Of a stretch of DNA of 64,000 nucleotides, positions 22,801-34,560 are shown piece by piece. The notes beneath the pieces were generated by a model, which was not told the DNA's origin, did no database searches, and saw nothing but the letters and a program-made list of their open reading frames with translations. Each line of letters opens with the position of its first letter. The stretch's first letter is position 1. Source of the DNA: Rhyzopertha dominica (taxonomy: Eukaryota; Arthropoda; Insecta; Coleoptera; Bostrichidae). The position numbers were made by a program, and so were the translations under genes. The DNA lies in contig QCXZ01000041.1 of NCBI GenBank assembly GCA_025024175.1, positions 9,543,786 through 9,607,785 on the forward strand, given 5' to 3'.

Positions 22801-25800
22801 TTTGGCAAACTTATAAATCTCAACTACCTAAAGCGACCTATTGTTTGTGGGGTAAGCAGGGTATCGGAAAGGGGGCGAAATTGGGGGGTAACTACCCCTT
22901 TTGCAAATTTTTATTTTTTTACTTTTTTTTCATTTTAGTATGTGATTATTAGTATAACTGCGAGTATTATTCACCCTTATAAATTTTCGGTGCAGCAAAC
23001 TGTTTAGAAGATATCAGCAAAAAAGCGTCACTTAATGAAAACGCTTTTTCCTAAATATCTCCGAATATATTTAATATATTCAAAAAATGAGAATACCATC
23101 AGGGTGGCTATTCTGGACTTCCTAGGAAACGACGGTTCCTAGGAGAGAAATAATATTTCACTTTCTCTTGCAATTTTCCTACGGTAAAATTTGGTATTCT
23201 TGACTTGAGATGAACACCATGTCACATAGGAAATTAGTAGACAACGTTGCCAATGTTAATCAGGTGCGTCATGCCTGTTGTTGGTTATCATTAACCAATC
23301 AGAGTGGCCATAATAAGACGTGAGGTGATCCGAATTTGATTTGTGAAAACGTCACCCACTCGTTAAACATTTCTGCATTGCGAAAAACATTGCACATGCC
23401 CTAAAATGCCTTACTCGCTAAGGATTGATAGGCTGTAAACAAATTTGAACATGTAATTTGCTAGTAACTTCCACATGGAAAAAAGGAAGTGTGCATAAAG
23501 CAAACTTATCATAAACATAGACAGAGCAATTCTGAAAGGATTTGTTATTCAACTAGTTAGTGGAGATTTTTTGTACGTTCAACCAGGAAACGTCTCACCG
23601 TTTCAATAATATAAAGTGCCAATTCGTGATTAATATGTCATCCTTTTTTAAATGCCTTTGAGATCGAAACACAAGCTTGTTATTTTCATTATCATTAATT
23701 ATAGTTGTACAGTAGCTAATTCTTAAAAATCCATACTTGATGTTTGTACACCTACAAGGTTTCTTATTTTATTATTTCAAATACAGCAGTATATTAGCAG
23801 AGCAACTTACTATAATACAAATCTAATATAACATATTAAATTAATATATTCGGCCATTTTGATTATCTCACTTCTATGTTAAATACAAAGTTACATCGTT
23901 TTACTCGTATTTACTTCGTAGTATAGAATATCGCAAAATTTTTGACATTATAAAGAGTTCAATAATGACACTGACAGTAACCACAGTAACAGCTTCGTGA
24001 GAAATCGCTTTTCTCTTACAAAATAGCAGGAGAATTTAATTTCCTAGGAAACCTGATGAAAGTGAACGTTCACGATTTCAAGAATACCAAATTTATTGTA
24101 CCAGGAGAACTCCGCCTACTTTCTCATAGGAATTGAGTCCAGAATAAGTACCCTGATAGGAATTAAAATTTCTCACAAAAAGTGTCTTAGAAAATTTATT
24201 CAAAATTTTGACATTTTTGAAATATTTCCAAAAAACCTATTTTGGACCCTGCTCGTACGATTTTTTTTAAATTTTGGTATTGTATAGAAAATCAAATTTC
24301 TGATCAGAAAGCACTCTTGTAATTTTTTTGTTAAGTTAATAATTTTTGACTTATTTGGTAAAAACCGATTTTAAAATTTATATATTTCTGCTAATATCAC
24401 GAGGACTGTTTGTTGTAGAAACATGTGTAGAGAGAAAAAATGCTCAAAACCTGATTACTAATCGTATAGTATAAGAAATAAAAACGTAAATGTCATTTTG
24501 ACAATTGGATGTGGAAGTATTGATTTAATTTGCAGTGGTTTTTTAGTAAAATATGGAAAAGAAAATTAAAAAACAGAGCCAATCTTTCAAAACCATCCAT
24601 AATTTCGTGAATACTGACAAAATATTATTTGTTTTATGACATAAGGCAGGTATAATTCAAACACTCGGGTGTGCTTATAATAACTTGGGGTAACAAATGC
24701 CAATGTTCCCTAATCTTTAGTTTATTGAAAATTTCCGTAATATGTACAATAATTTAATTTTTGTTTAGATATGCAATACTTCATGAAATTCGGCAAAATA
24801 TGTAAGAAATGCATAAATTCGGCCCTCTAGTTAGGATTGTTATATTATTGATAAAATGTTTGATTTAACACCATTGAAGCAGTCAGTTAACTTTAATAAG
24901 TTTATTATTTATGGTCCCCTAATTTTATACATTTTTTAAAATAAATGTAAAAGCAGCAAAAAGATCTCTGTAACATTGTTAACTTTCTCCCCTCGCAGAG
25001 TATACTAGCAAATATCGAGCTTTTAACAAGTGATCAAGAAAGCTGGGGCCTCGATGAACGATCAGTGCTCGAGTCCCACATGTTGAAGGCGAGAGTGCCA
25101 AAGCTCTGCCTATCAACAGACAAGTCGCTGTGTAAACGGCACTTGCAAATCAACCACAACCGCCGCCTCTTGCACTGTGAAAAGCTGAGGCTGAAAGCGA
25201 AAATGTCCACACTAGCACAAATAAGAAGTAAAAACCTCCAGCAGTCCATTCCAAAGCCCGGACTGGAACTGTTCAGCATCATAGTGAATAAGAAACTACG
25301 AGAGACTGCCCAGCCGTCGGGTGTCATCTCGGTGAGTTCCGTGAAGAAGCTGTACGAGAAAATTAAAGTTTTGCCCGTCCCGCCCAAAACTTACGGCCTC
25401 GATTTGCCGATGCTGGCGCCGCCGCACGGAGGCATCATCATTCCACAGTTCAGGGCGGAAAAGGAACCGGAAGAGACGAGCGACTGTCTACCTCAGTTAG
25501 TCGAGGAGTACATTTTAGAAACGGATATCTTATTGAACAACGGCAACAAAAGGCTGTACCACATTAAACTGTCGATACTGCAGAGGCCGTCGAATTTGGA
25601 ATTCCTCGGCGAGCTGTATCTCGAGTGGGACCACAAACAGAGCTCGGATCAGAACGGCGTGGCGTGTAGATTTCCATTAGGCACGAAGGCGCACGCCAAC
25701 AAATACATCCAGCAATTCACGGATATATTTACGGACAATTTCAGGNAGNGGGTCAAGATTAAGCATCGTTCTTATAAAGAGAAGATTGCCACACAGATAC

Positions 25801-28800
25801 AAACTGCACAGGTATGTAAACTTTATTCAANNGTTTGATGAGTTAATTGATTATGTAATTCCATTTGCATTCACGTACTTTATCATGAAAAATATGTCTA
25901 AGATTCTAACTATGCATCCCCACAACTTCCTATTCCATTTTGTGGCGAACACTTACACTCTTCAGTTCCTTTCTTTATGTTATCCTTTAGGTCAAATATG
26001 ATAAAGTCAATTGTTTTCTGTGAAAATTGAATGTACATAACCAGGGCTTTGAACTGTTATTTTTTATTCAGGTTCAAATAAAAGATTAATATCGGCTTTA
26101 GTTCCAACAAAAATATTTTTTTTCATTTTTCTGTTCAGTTTCAAATCACTAGCCTTTAAATTTTTCAAGTATTTTTATTTGTGTAAAATGTTTTGTTCAA
26201 TACATACCCATACATTTTTTTTTCTTTTGTAACTAATAAGATAATCACGTAAGCGTTATCAACATACCACACCAAAATGACAAACTGAAGTGATGAGGAG
26301 GACAAGGGTGAGGTAAGCTATGGACCGCAACCTACGCAGTTTGTGTTAACACAGGTTGGAACTTTGGCCTTGGAACATGCATAAACAAATCTGAATTAAC
26401 CGATAATTTTTTTTCTTTGGTTTAGTTCTGGTTCGAAGTCCTATACATAACAAACTGCTCAGCTTCTGCTACTTAAAAAACTATCGCAGATGTTTATTCT
26501 TATGTAATTAACTATTGATAGTAAATTATTATTATTATAAAAAAGAAAGTAAATACAAGAATAGCATTAACGTAATTCTTCTTCCTATGTGTAACTACAC
26601 TTAACAAAAGTAAACCGAAAAACTAAACAACAAATATTACCATACTCAAAGTATAAATAAATCATACGCTATACCTAAAAGAAGAACAGGTTTCAATTTA
26701 CTAATAAATTCACTGAGGCAAAACAAGTGGTTGTTTGTACAGAACTACATAATAGAATTATTGGTAAAATGACACCACTTTCATGGTTCCACAACAGCAC
26801 GCAATATGGCATTTTTAATACTCTCATGTTACAAAATTGATTTGTTACTATAACAAAGGTAAAGTTTGAGATGTCACATGGACACAATGTATTACAAAAA
26901 ACAACACAACAGATTTTGATTATAGGATTGCAGGACTATCCAAAACCACTCGATTAGCCTCCATTAGAGGGGGACCTCTAATTATTGTAAAAAAATGCTT
27001 CAGTTACAAACAAGAATGTCCTCCATCAAGATGTTTAAACGTTGACTACAATCATATGACTTTAACTGCTTATTACCTTTATTACCTTTACTCTGCAGCA
27101 GTCAAACCTTCCAAAAAATGTAAAGCTTTTTACTGAAGAATCTCTGAATACAGGTGTGAATGAAAAAAAATTCTGGACAAAATCAGTCTACAAACCGGAC
27201 ACAAATTAACTTGCAAATTACTCCGAAGGTGGTAAAAAGAATTTCCAAGAATATATTCAGATGTTAGGCAACTTAATAAACAAATGTTGTGAAGTTGATA
27301 TGTTTTTCTTAGTGCATCACCAAGGAGTTTTTAAAGTAGTGTATTTTCAAGATATCGCCTTACTGTTTGATAGATTTACAAACTGATATGTATATAATAA
27401 TTAAAGAAGGAATGGCCTAAGTGAGATAGTCCATCAATGATATTTTATTAAAACATTCAAAAAATAAAATATTGATTAGAAAGAGAAAGGTAGTAATGTT
27501 AGATAAAAACAAAATGAGAGCAAAAATATTGTATATTACAAATATTTCACTGAGGAGTATTAAATTAAAAAAATGGGAATATCAACCAAAGGAACTTGGA
27601 TGCATTGTTTATTATTTAACACTGCAGACTGTGTGTATAAATTCTAAAGTTTATTATTTCAAGATATAATCCACCTGGAGATTTTATTAAATATATTTTC
27701 ATAATATTTGCATGTCTTAGATCTAGACAAGAGATTAAAAAATTCACAAATGCCCATCAGAATTAAGCAATATTGTGTTAACTATGCAAAATATTTATTG
27801 ACTGCCACAAATGAAGGTTTACTTCAGGTGGCTGCTAAGAGATGTGAGTGCTTGTTTAAGTCACAAACATATTTTCAGATACTGCTCTCTGATGTTATTG
27901 TCTTCATTTGATGTCAATTTTTCTACCTCACTGCATGAACTAAGTTGTATTTAGAAACTGTAATAAACAATTGTACAATAAACTCATATCATAAGTATCA
28001 AAAATCATAATATCCTTACAATACCAAAGTGGTGGAATTTAATTACTCCAGAGTAATAATTGTAAATAATCATAAAAAAATAGATAAAAGTAAAAATTAA
28101 AAATTGGTTACATGATGGGAAACTGATAGCAATCCTAAAATGTTAATCTACTAGTATTTTAATTAAAAGAATTTCTATAAACTGTCATTTTATTCGCAAA
28201 GTAACTGCTTGTCCCAACATATAGTTGTTGGGGCTCGTACTACCAAATACTATTTAACACACACACACACACACACATGCAATGAAAGGTTGCCTTTGGG
28301 AGCCGCCTCAGTAGTCTTATTGGTCTACACCCTTTTGCTCCTCCTACTGGATTGAAGATGTTTTTAGGACTGGCAATAATATAGGCATAATATAGTCAGT
28401 CTATTAGAGTTAATATGTATTGTGCAATATCTGTTGCCATGCAAGTATCCCTTGGCACTAGAAGCATTCTAATTGCTTAGTGCTTTTATTATTTATAATA
28501 ATGATTATTCGTGTGTTTGCAAAGTTAATTAACTATTCAGTTTCAGTCATCTAACGTCTCCCAAATCAACCTGGCACAACAGCACCTCCAGCAGTTGAGC
28601 CAGTCACACGCGTGCCTGGCTCCACTCCTGAACGGCACAATCGAATCCGGTATCAACGTTATGCAGCAGAATTCCATGGGCTCCAGTGCACAGAACATCC
28701 TCAGCTTGGTAGGTCCCCTGCCTCGTTATTGTTTAGCAGCATTTTGTTATTACCACCGTATCATGTTTGCAGCAACCTCAATTGCAGGCAAACGTTCGGC

Positions 28801-31800
28801 CCAAGCCCACCCAGCAACAGACCACTGAGGAAATGGAGATCAACGCTTTGGCCGACGACTTCAGGAACTACTCACAGCAGTTTCAGGTGGCAGGTGAGTT
28901 CTTTAAGATATTGGTATGAGAACTTTATTCTAGTGTACTTCTAACGTGATTTCTGCATGACATTTTTAGTTATAATATCATAAGAGAGTGAGAATAAATT
29001 GAAAATAATTCGACGGAATTTCGAGAACTGTTCGGAGAATTATTTTCTAATATATGCTCACTCTTGTGTATTATTCGATAGATTATTTTTTTTACTTTTT
29101 ACAACCTTAGTTTTACCTTTAATTTTGTCATTTGATGATGCGCTAAATCTATTCTTATTCGTTTTCACAAATAATGATGGTAAATTTGAGAAAAGTGTGC
29201 TGTCAATCAATAAAAACAAAGTACTACAAATTATTATAGTGATTTAGGGTTATTTTCTGTATAATAGTGTGTTTATTGGCTAAAAAGTACTCATATTGGA
29301 TGAAATTAAAACTTTGTATTGGTTTTTTAGAAAGGTCAAAAATAATCGCTTTATCCTCCCATTAAACAAAGCAGCTAAAAAACAAGTCCTCATTGTTTTT
29401 ATAGATACAGACTGTTCCACTGGATGTGGAAATACATGAGTAACTTTGTTAACAGTGGAGATAAGAACCAGTTAAATGGAGAAAGTACTGCAGAATTTAA
29501 TGCATAACATGCTATTTTGGAAACAAATTAATTTCTACTTATTGCATAATTGTTTTGAAAAAGTGAAAATTGCAATTTTAAAAAATTTATTTATCTTCTT
29601 TATTTTTAATTTTATAAAAAAATGCTTTACTAGTTTTTTATAAGCTTTTCTTTTCAAGATAAAGTGGTTTGTTGAGAATGGTTTTATTAATAACTTTGCA
29701 CATATTCGGTAATTGGGACAAAATATTAACCTTATTTTGTGACATGTCAACATACTAAATTCCAACGATTAAATAAAACTCCAACCTCACGTTAAAAAAT
29801 ATAATAATGTATATTAGCCGAATGTTTACATTTCGGTCTACCATAGACCGTCTAGCCAACAATACTCTAGATGGTAACAAAAACAAAGGCAAATAAAAAA
29901 AACACAAAAAACGCGAAACTTTAAAGGACTTCAGTGACCTATGAAGCCAACAAGCAAACAATTGTATGACTCCATTAGATGAAATTGAATTAATGAAAGC
30001 AAAGGACAAAGAACACACATTAAATCAGCAAATAAATTAGAGAAAAATACAGTTTTTCTTATACTTACAGATTTCACTTTCTTGGTGCTGCTTCCAAAAA
30101 ACTTAATATTAACTTTCATAGACATGATATACATTTAGGTTTTTACAACATCAAAAATAATTAAAATTAATTTTATTTCAAATTAAAATCTAAAGTTCTA
30201 GTTTAAAAAAAGCCAATATAGTCTACATAAATTCCATGCAAAACCTACAGTTCAGTTTATATTGGTCAGTCAAAGAATTATTATTTCTTTATCTTTAACA
30301 AATATGATGTAATATTCAATTTTAAAATGGGTATTACCTCCCACGAATTTTCTATTGTTTTCAAACTCCCCAAAATTCTGAAAATACTTCATGTACCACT
30401 ATTTTTGTGTCATTTTGATGGTTTAAGTTATAATTTTTTTTTGTGTATGAAGGGGGCATGAGATTCTTGAAGAATAAAATGGGTTTTTCAGCAAGTGCAA
30501 AGCAGCAGCAGCAGAGACTGGCCTCAGAAAACACCCCGTCGGCTCTCATTAACCCCATAGTCAACTTGCCGGCCACCAGCGTGGACGGTGAAGCCACCAG
30601 TGTTGCCGTAGTGAACGCCCTGGGCAACACGTCCCTTCTACAGCAGATGGCGCTGAACCAAAAGCTCCTGCCGCGTAAAATGACGTTATCGAATGTGGCG
30701 AACGCACGTGTGATAAACCATAGTAACTTAATAGCGGTGAACAATAATCGTGTGAACGTTTCGGATTTTAATGTGACCCATTTGAACCAGTCGCAGCAGC
30801 AGCAGCAGCAGCAGACTATAACCCTCAACTCTAGTGAGAACCTCGGAAACTACGCGAGTTTCGAGCAGGCGCAGAGCCCTGTGCACTTCATTCGCAGCGG
30901 CAAGTCAGGCNAGCAGTTCGTGGTGCAATCGCCGAAGGGCAACCCGACCGTGTCGCCGCTGTCGAGCCCGCCCCCCGCCACCGTCAACGTCCAGGGCCTC
31001 AATTTCACCCCCATCCAGAACATTTCTGGTCTGCAGAACGTCCAGGTGCAATATCCGGGATTCGCGCAGTCCATCTCGTTGCCGTTGAACGTGTCGTCGA
31101 CGGGGGGCATCCAGGGACACTCTGGGAGCCTGCTCGTGTCGTTGCCGGTCACGACAGCCACACCCACTTGCAGCGCCGCCACGCAGCAGGCTACCAACAA
31201 CAGCGTGACAGTGGGGACTATCAATGTCGCTCAGCCTACTGTTGTTTTTTGTAATACGGGATCAAACAATTTAGGTGAGTGGGTTTTTCGGTGATGGTAG
31301 CAAGGGTTTTTGAATTGAAGAACACTGGTTTTCATCAGGGGGACAGTTTAACTGTAAGTACAAAAAAATGAAGATATCGACTACTGGCCACCACATAAAG
31401 TTGAAGAGTAGATTTCATATTAGCCATGGCAAATATGAAATATTGTTTGAGCAATTATATTTGTACACTTAGTTGTTAAATTTATTAAAAGTCAGCTGTG
31501 TAAAAATGTCTCACATCTTAATTCATAAGAACTAAAGGATGAAGCTGTTCTTATAGCTTTTAGATTTAAATTGCAGACTTCATTCTCAAAATCTTACCTT
31601 TTTTCTCTAGATCAATAATGAGTTATCAAGTTCCTAACCATTATAAAAGTAACTTAATTCAGTGGGATACTTAAATGAAAAAACACTTGGACCTGCATTC
31701 CAAATAATTAAGACAAATTAGTACGTTTTAGTGTGGCCAGTGCTTACCGGTTACAGTGTCACAGTATTAACCTTAATAGATCCCCTATAAGTGGTTAAAC

Positions 31801-34166
31801 TAAAGTTATGAATCTGGTTAAAAACTGACTAGTTAAAAATTAACCAGTTAAGATGTAAATGGTTCTGAAACTGGTTAAAGTAATCATTTATCAAGCCAGT
31901 TGTATATGATATGTTTGGACTTGGACATAAGTGCTAAGTTTGCAGCTAACAATAACGACCGAAGACTTACCCCTACAGTCGAATTTCTTCAAAAATAATG
32001 AGTGGAATTTGTTATTTTAAATTAAGTTGTTAAAGACATCACATTAAGCTAACTGCAAAACTAATTAAGGGGTAAAATAATGTTTGTCATTTCCACGAAA
32101 ACTGTTTTTTTCCTAATCACTTAAATTTTTAGTAACTGTTAAATAGTGTACAGTGATTGGGTGTAATTTAAAACCTTAATATTAGTTTATGAACACTGCA
32201 AACGTCTGTATTTTGTAATAAGAGAGTCGCTCTGTATAAATTAACCAGTTAACCAGTTGTTTTAACCGATTAACTGGTTTAATTGACGGTCTCAAGAAAA
32301 AGGTGAGATATCTAGAAAAAATAAAAATTTTGAGAAAGTAAAGGTTTTGAGAAAAGGTCAAGGTCTTGAGATAAAATCTCAAGAAAAATGTAAAGTTCTT
32401 GAAAGTAAAGACAAGATCTGGAAAAAATGTTTCGAAAAAAGTCAGCATCTTGAAATAAGTCATGATCTGGAGGAAGAGTACTTCAGACAATCGAAGATGT
32501 TGAGTAATGTCAATATCTTGATAAAAAAGTTAAAATCTCGAAAAATTTTGAGTCATGATCCTGAAGATAAGTAAAGATCTGGAGAAAGAAATTCAAGATC
32601 TTAAAAAAAATTAAAATCACTAGAAATAAGTTCAGATAGTGATAAAAAATGTAAGATTTTGAAAAGTCATGATCTTGAGAAAAAGATACTGAGAAATTGG
32701 GTTGATAACCATGGAAACATTCAATATCTTAATACAAAAAAAGATCTGAAGCAAAAAGTTACATTATTAAGAGGAAAATTGAGATAATAATGTCGAGATT
32801 ATGAGAAAAAATTTTAGAGAAAAAGTTAATGTGTCGAGTTAAAGTCAAGGTAAACAACGACAAGGTACACTTGAGAAAATGGTCAAGATCTATGGAAAAA
32901 TTCATGATCTTGATAAAAAAAATCTGTAGCAGAAAGTTATTGAGAGGAAAATAAAGATCTTATTAAGAGAAGTCAGAACTCGGGTTGTTTCCAAAAAAAA
33001 ATCAAGATCTTATGAAGACATAAAGATCTTGAAAAAAGTCAATTACAAGAAGTAATCGTTTTAAAAAAAAGGTTAACATCTTGACAAAAAAGTCAAGATC
33101 TTGAGAAGTAAGTTCAGTACTAAGGAAAAATTTAAGATTTTAAGAAATCAAGATCTTAAGAAATACTTTAAGGTCAAGTCAAAGTCAAGATATTGGGAAA
33201 ATGGTCAAGATCTATGGGAAAAATTGATTTTGTTAGAAAAAGATCTGGAGAAGTCACTTTTGTGAGAAAAATTGCTGAAAAAAAGTAGTTTCTGAGGAAA
33301 GTCAAGGTCTTGAGAAAAATGATGATTTCGAGAAAAAGTTCGCATATTGAGAAAAATAGGAAGATTTTGAGAAAAAATCAACAGCTTGAGGAAAAGGTCT
33401 ACGTCTGAAAAAACTGGAGACTAAGAATAGGTTATTACATCGACAAAAAATTCAGATATCAAGAAAAATTTTTTCATTTTATAAAACTATGTAATTGTGT
33501 AATTAAAATCTAGACCAATCACATGACTCACTTTAAGGTATTGTTATGGTTATTAGGTTTTTTTTTAGCTAATATCAACCCAATAAAGAGAAGCGAAACT
33601 GACTTATTATCTTTAAGAAACTGTAAAAAATATGAATTCTAACATATTTGTTTAATATAGCACAATTGGTGGGAGTAAAAGGACTGAGCCAGCAGAACCT
33701 GCGAACTGTGGGCCCTACGTCGGTAACCTTAGCGCAAGCCGGGCAGCAGTTTCAGCTGTTGGCCCCCTTGCAAAGGCCGAAACTGCAGCAGGCAAGTGTT
33801 CAGCAGGGCATTACGGCACGCAGCATACAGAGGACCCCGATGACGATCAAGATGGCTTCTCCGAACACAAGTCAGTTTAAAGACCTGCAACTGAATAGAA
33901 AATGAATTTAGATAGTCACGAACAAATTCCTTTTGTGTTTAATTCTTTTAAGAGCCGATTCATGCATGCACCTCATTAAAAAGCCAAATTGCTGTGATAT
34001 TTGAAAAGTAAATTTCTTAGCCGCAGCCCAAGTAACGCTGCCATCGAACGCATCAAGCCAACTGCAGAAGCAAGCTCAAGTGCTCCAGCAAGTTTACTAT
34101 GGGCAACAGCAGAAGAACTCGACGGGCAAAGGCAGAAGACGATCCAACACATCAGACATGCAATAA
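16844..34166 (+). CDS. SUPT20H: SPT20 homologue, SAGA complex subunit (9 exons)
   Basis: Exons 16844-16879, 17072-17251, 20260-20622, 24999-25811, 28547-28708, 28773-28893, 30492-31274, 33661-33870 and 34021-34166 join with matching phases to give 937 codons. SPT20 is a structural subunit of the SAGA histone acetyltransferase coactivator. The conserved N-terminal region is clear: LLEKLVAKE, LNLYAESKGYSLM, an acidic-Leu stretch with EQLPPFL, CVIAEIRNYR and HHVLLRPTQ match the vertebrate protein block by block, and exon 4 adds EEYILETD and the ILQRP segment. The C-terminal half is Gln/Asn/Ser-rich with Q runs and no fixed fold, as in other SPT20 proteins. Exon 2 has a Ser run from a CAT-type microsatellite. 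The start in exon 1 is inferred from phase and an MQSLE opening. Exon 8 uses a weak donor (GTCAGT at 33871); read-through would stop at 33905. N bases lie at 25746, 25748 and 30911. Confidence 0.9.
18475..18877. mobile_element. hAT-type MITE in SPT20 intron 2
   Basis: Terminal inverted repeats of about 27 bases: left CACTGATCTCTAAATAACTG, right the inverted CACTGAATTCTAAATAACTG, with two differences. Flanks are ACGCAATT (18467-18474) and ACGCAGTT (18878-18885), an 8-bp duplication with one change, the size expected for hAT insertions. The 403-bp body has no coding capacity. Confidence 0.75.
18940..19745 (-). pseudogene. Decayed transposon ORF in SPT20 intron 2
   Basis: Minus-strand frames carry coherent protein fragments: a stretch ending near PVALENFEMKKLLNMLQQ (about 19700-19620), a middle block with IVEIFTNAIQTNKKALLKN (about 19500), and a C-terminal block reading FLGGKRYVCAIQ then VEYRRC (about 19160-19070). 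Stops and frame changes separate them. The C-terminal block resembles tails of transposon-borne proteins common in arthropod genomes; I cannot name the family. It is antisense to the host gene. Confidence 0.5.
21850..22430 (+). pseudogene. Fragment of a widespread arthropod transposon-associated protein
   Basis: The plus strand reads NVINEPLLSREKIILPPLHI, followed by KLGVTKQFVKALDKDG; a further frame carries SIKVHFLHSYLDRFPENLG, then GEHFHQDLKVMEKRYQG and MMADYCWPLKRD. I recognise these blocks as a conserved protein found in many near-identical copies in insect genomes, which marks it as transposon-borne. Two frame changes and a missing piece between about 22100 and 22215 show decay. It lies in SPT20 intron 3, in sense orientation. 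Confidence 0.65.
22612..24520. mobile_element. Outer element of a nested pair in SPT20 intron 3
   Basis: The left end near 22612 reads ACTTTCACATTCAACGGATT; the right end near 24503-24518 reads CAATTGGATGTGGAAGTA, the approximate inverted partner (ACTTCCACATCCAAT). The left 450 bases are closely related to 43205-43560, which begins ACTTCCACATCCAATGA. The interior is interrupted by another element at 23098-24157. No coding region. The right boundary is approximate. Confidence 0.5.
23098..24157. mobile_element. Non-autonomous DNA transposon nested in the outer element
   Basis: Inverted ends: ATCAGGGTGGCTATTCTGGA at 23098 and, inverted, ATCAGGGTACTTATTCTGGA at 24157. Internal sequence also mirrors, with AATTTGGTATTCTTGA near 23190 and its reverse near 24080, and CCTAGGAAA near both ends. 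About 1.06 kb, non-coding. The superfamily is not identified; a target-site duplication is not clear. Confidence 0.65.
28257..28277. repeat. (AC)n microsatellite
   Basis: A short uninterrupted CA-dinucleotide run in SPT20 intron 4. Confidence 0.9.
32285..33440. repeat. Degenerate purine-rich minisatellite-like array in SPT20 intron 7
   Basis: For about 1.15 kb the plus strand repeats variants of AGATCTTGAGAAAAAGTCA at roughly 18-25-base spacing, with many substitutions and indels. AAGATCTTGA-type cores recur throughout (for example near 33010, 33100 and 33150). The plus strand is strongly purine-biased. It has no coding potential. Just upstream (31790-32290) a separate motif, AACCAGTTAA, recurs several times. 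Confidence 0.75.
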
Positions 34167-34180
34167 TAATTATGTTTTAA

Positions 34181-34286
34181 GTATGTAACGTTTAACGCTA
34201 GTCTGTCTCCTTGTTTCTTTTACTTGTATATAGAGTAATAACAGAAACTTCCCTAAAAAAATACGGTGATGAAGAACGACTGCTAG
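34181..34286 (+). other. Possible 3' UTR intron and exon of SPT20
   Basis: Fourteen bases past the SPT20 stop there is a GTATGT donor (34181). A pyrimidine-rich acceptor ends TATAG at 34233, followed by a 53-base exon-like segment (34234-34286) and a strong GTAAGT donor (34287). This looks like a spliced 3' UTR. The distance from stop to junction is too short to trigger nonsense-mediated decay. No downstream exon was identified. Confidence 0.35.
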
Positions 34287-34560
34287 GTAAGTCTGATTCA
34301 TTAACTTTTTATAGGATATATTTTTGATCTCAGCTGTTATATTGCTTTGCACAATTGTTCCTACAACACAAACTTTTAAGTGCCAAACAGGGATTGTTCT
34401 GGTACTGCATCCGAACTATGAAGTCAGTCGATTTGTTGCTTTCAGTATTATGGAAACAACTGATAAGTATGTCCACTTTTGTAGTGTTAATGGTTTTTAG
34501 CAGTGGCATATTTTTATTATGTGTAATCGTGATTTAGGAAATTCTGTGTTTTATCTAGAA

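Noticed and set aside
25034..25387. 117-codon minus-strand ORF
   Set aside because: Antisense shadow of SPT20 exon 4.
30834..31224. Arg/Pro-rich and other ORFs overlapping SPT20 exon 7
   Set aside because: They are alternate-frame shadows of a GC-richer coding exon.
32285..33440. CRISPR-like array
   Set aside because: Units are contiguous and degenerate with no constant repeat and unique spacers, and the setting is eukaryotic.
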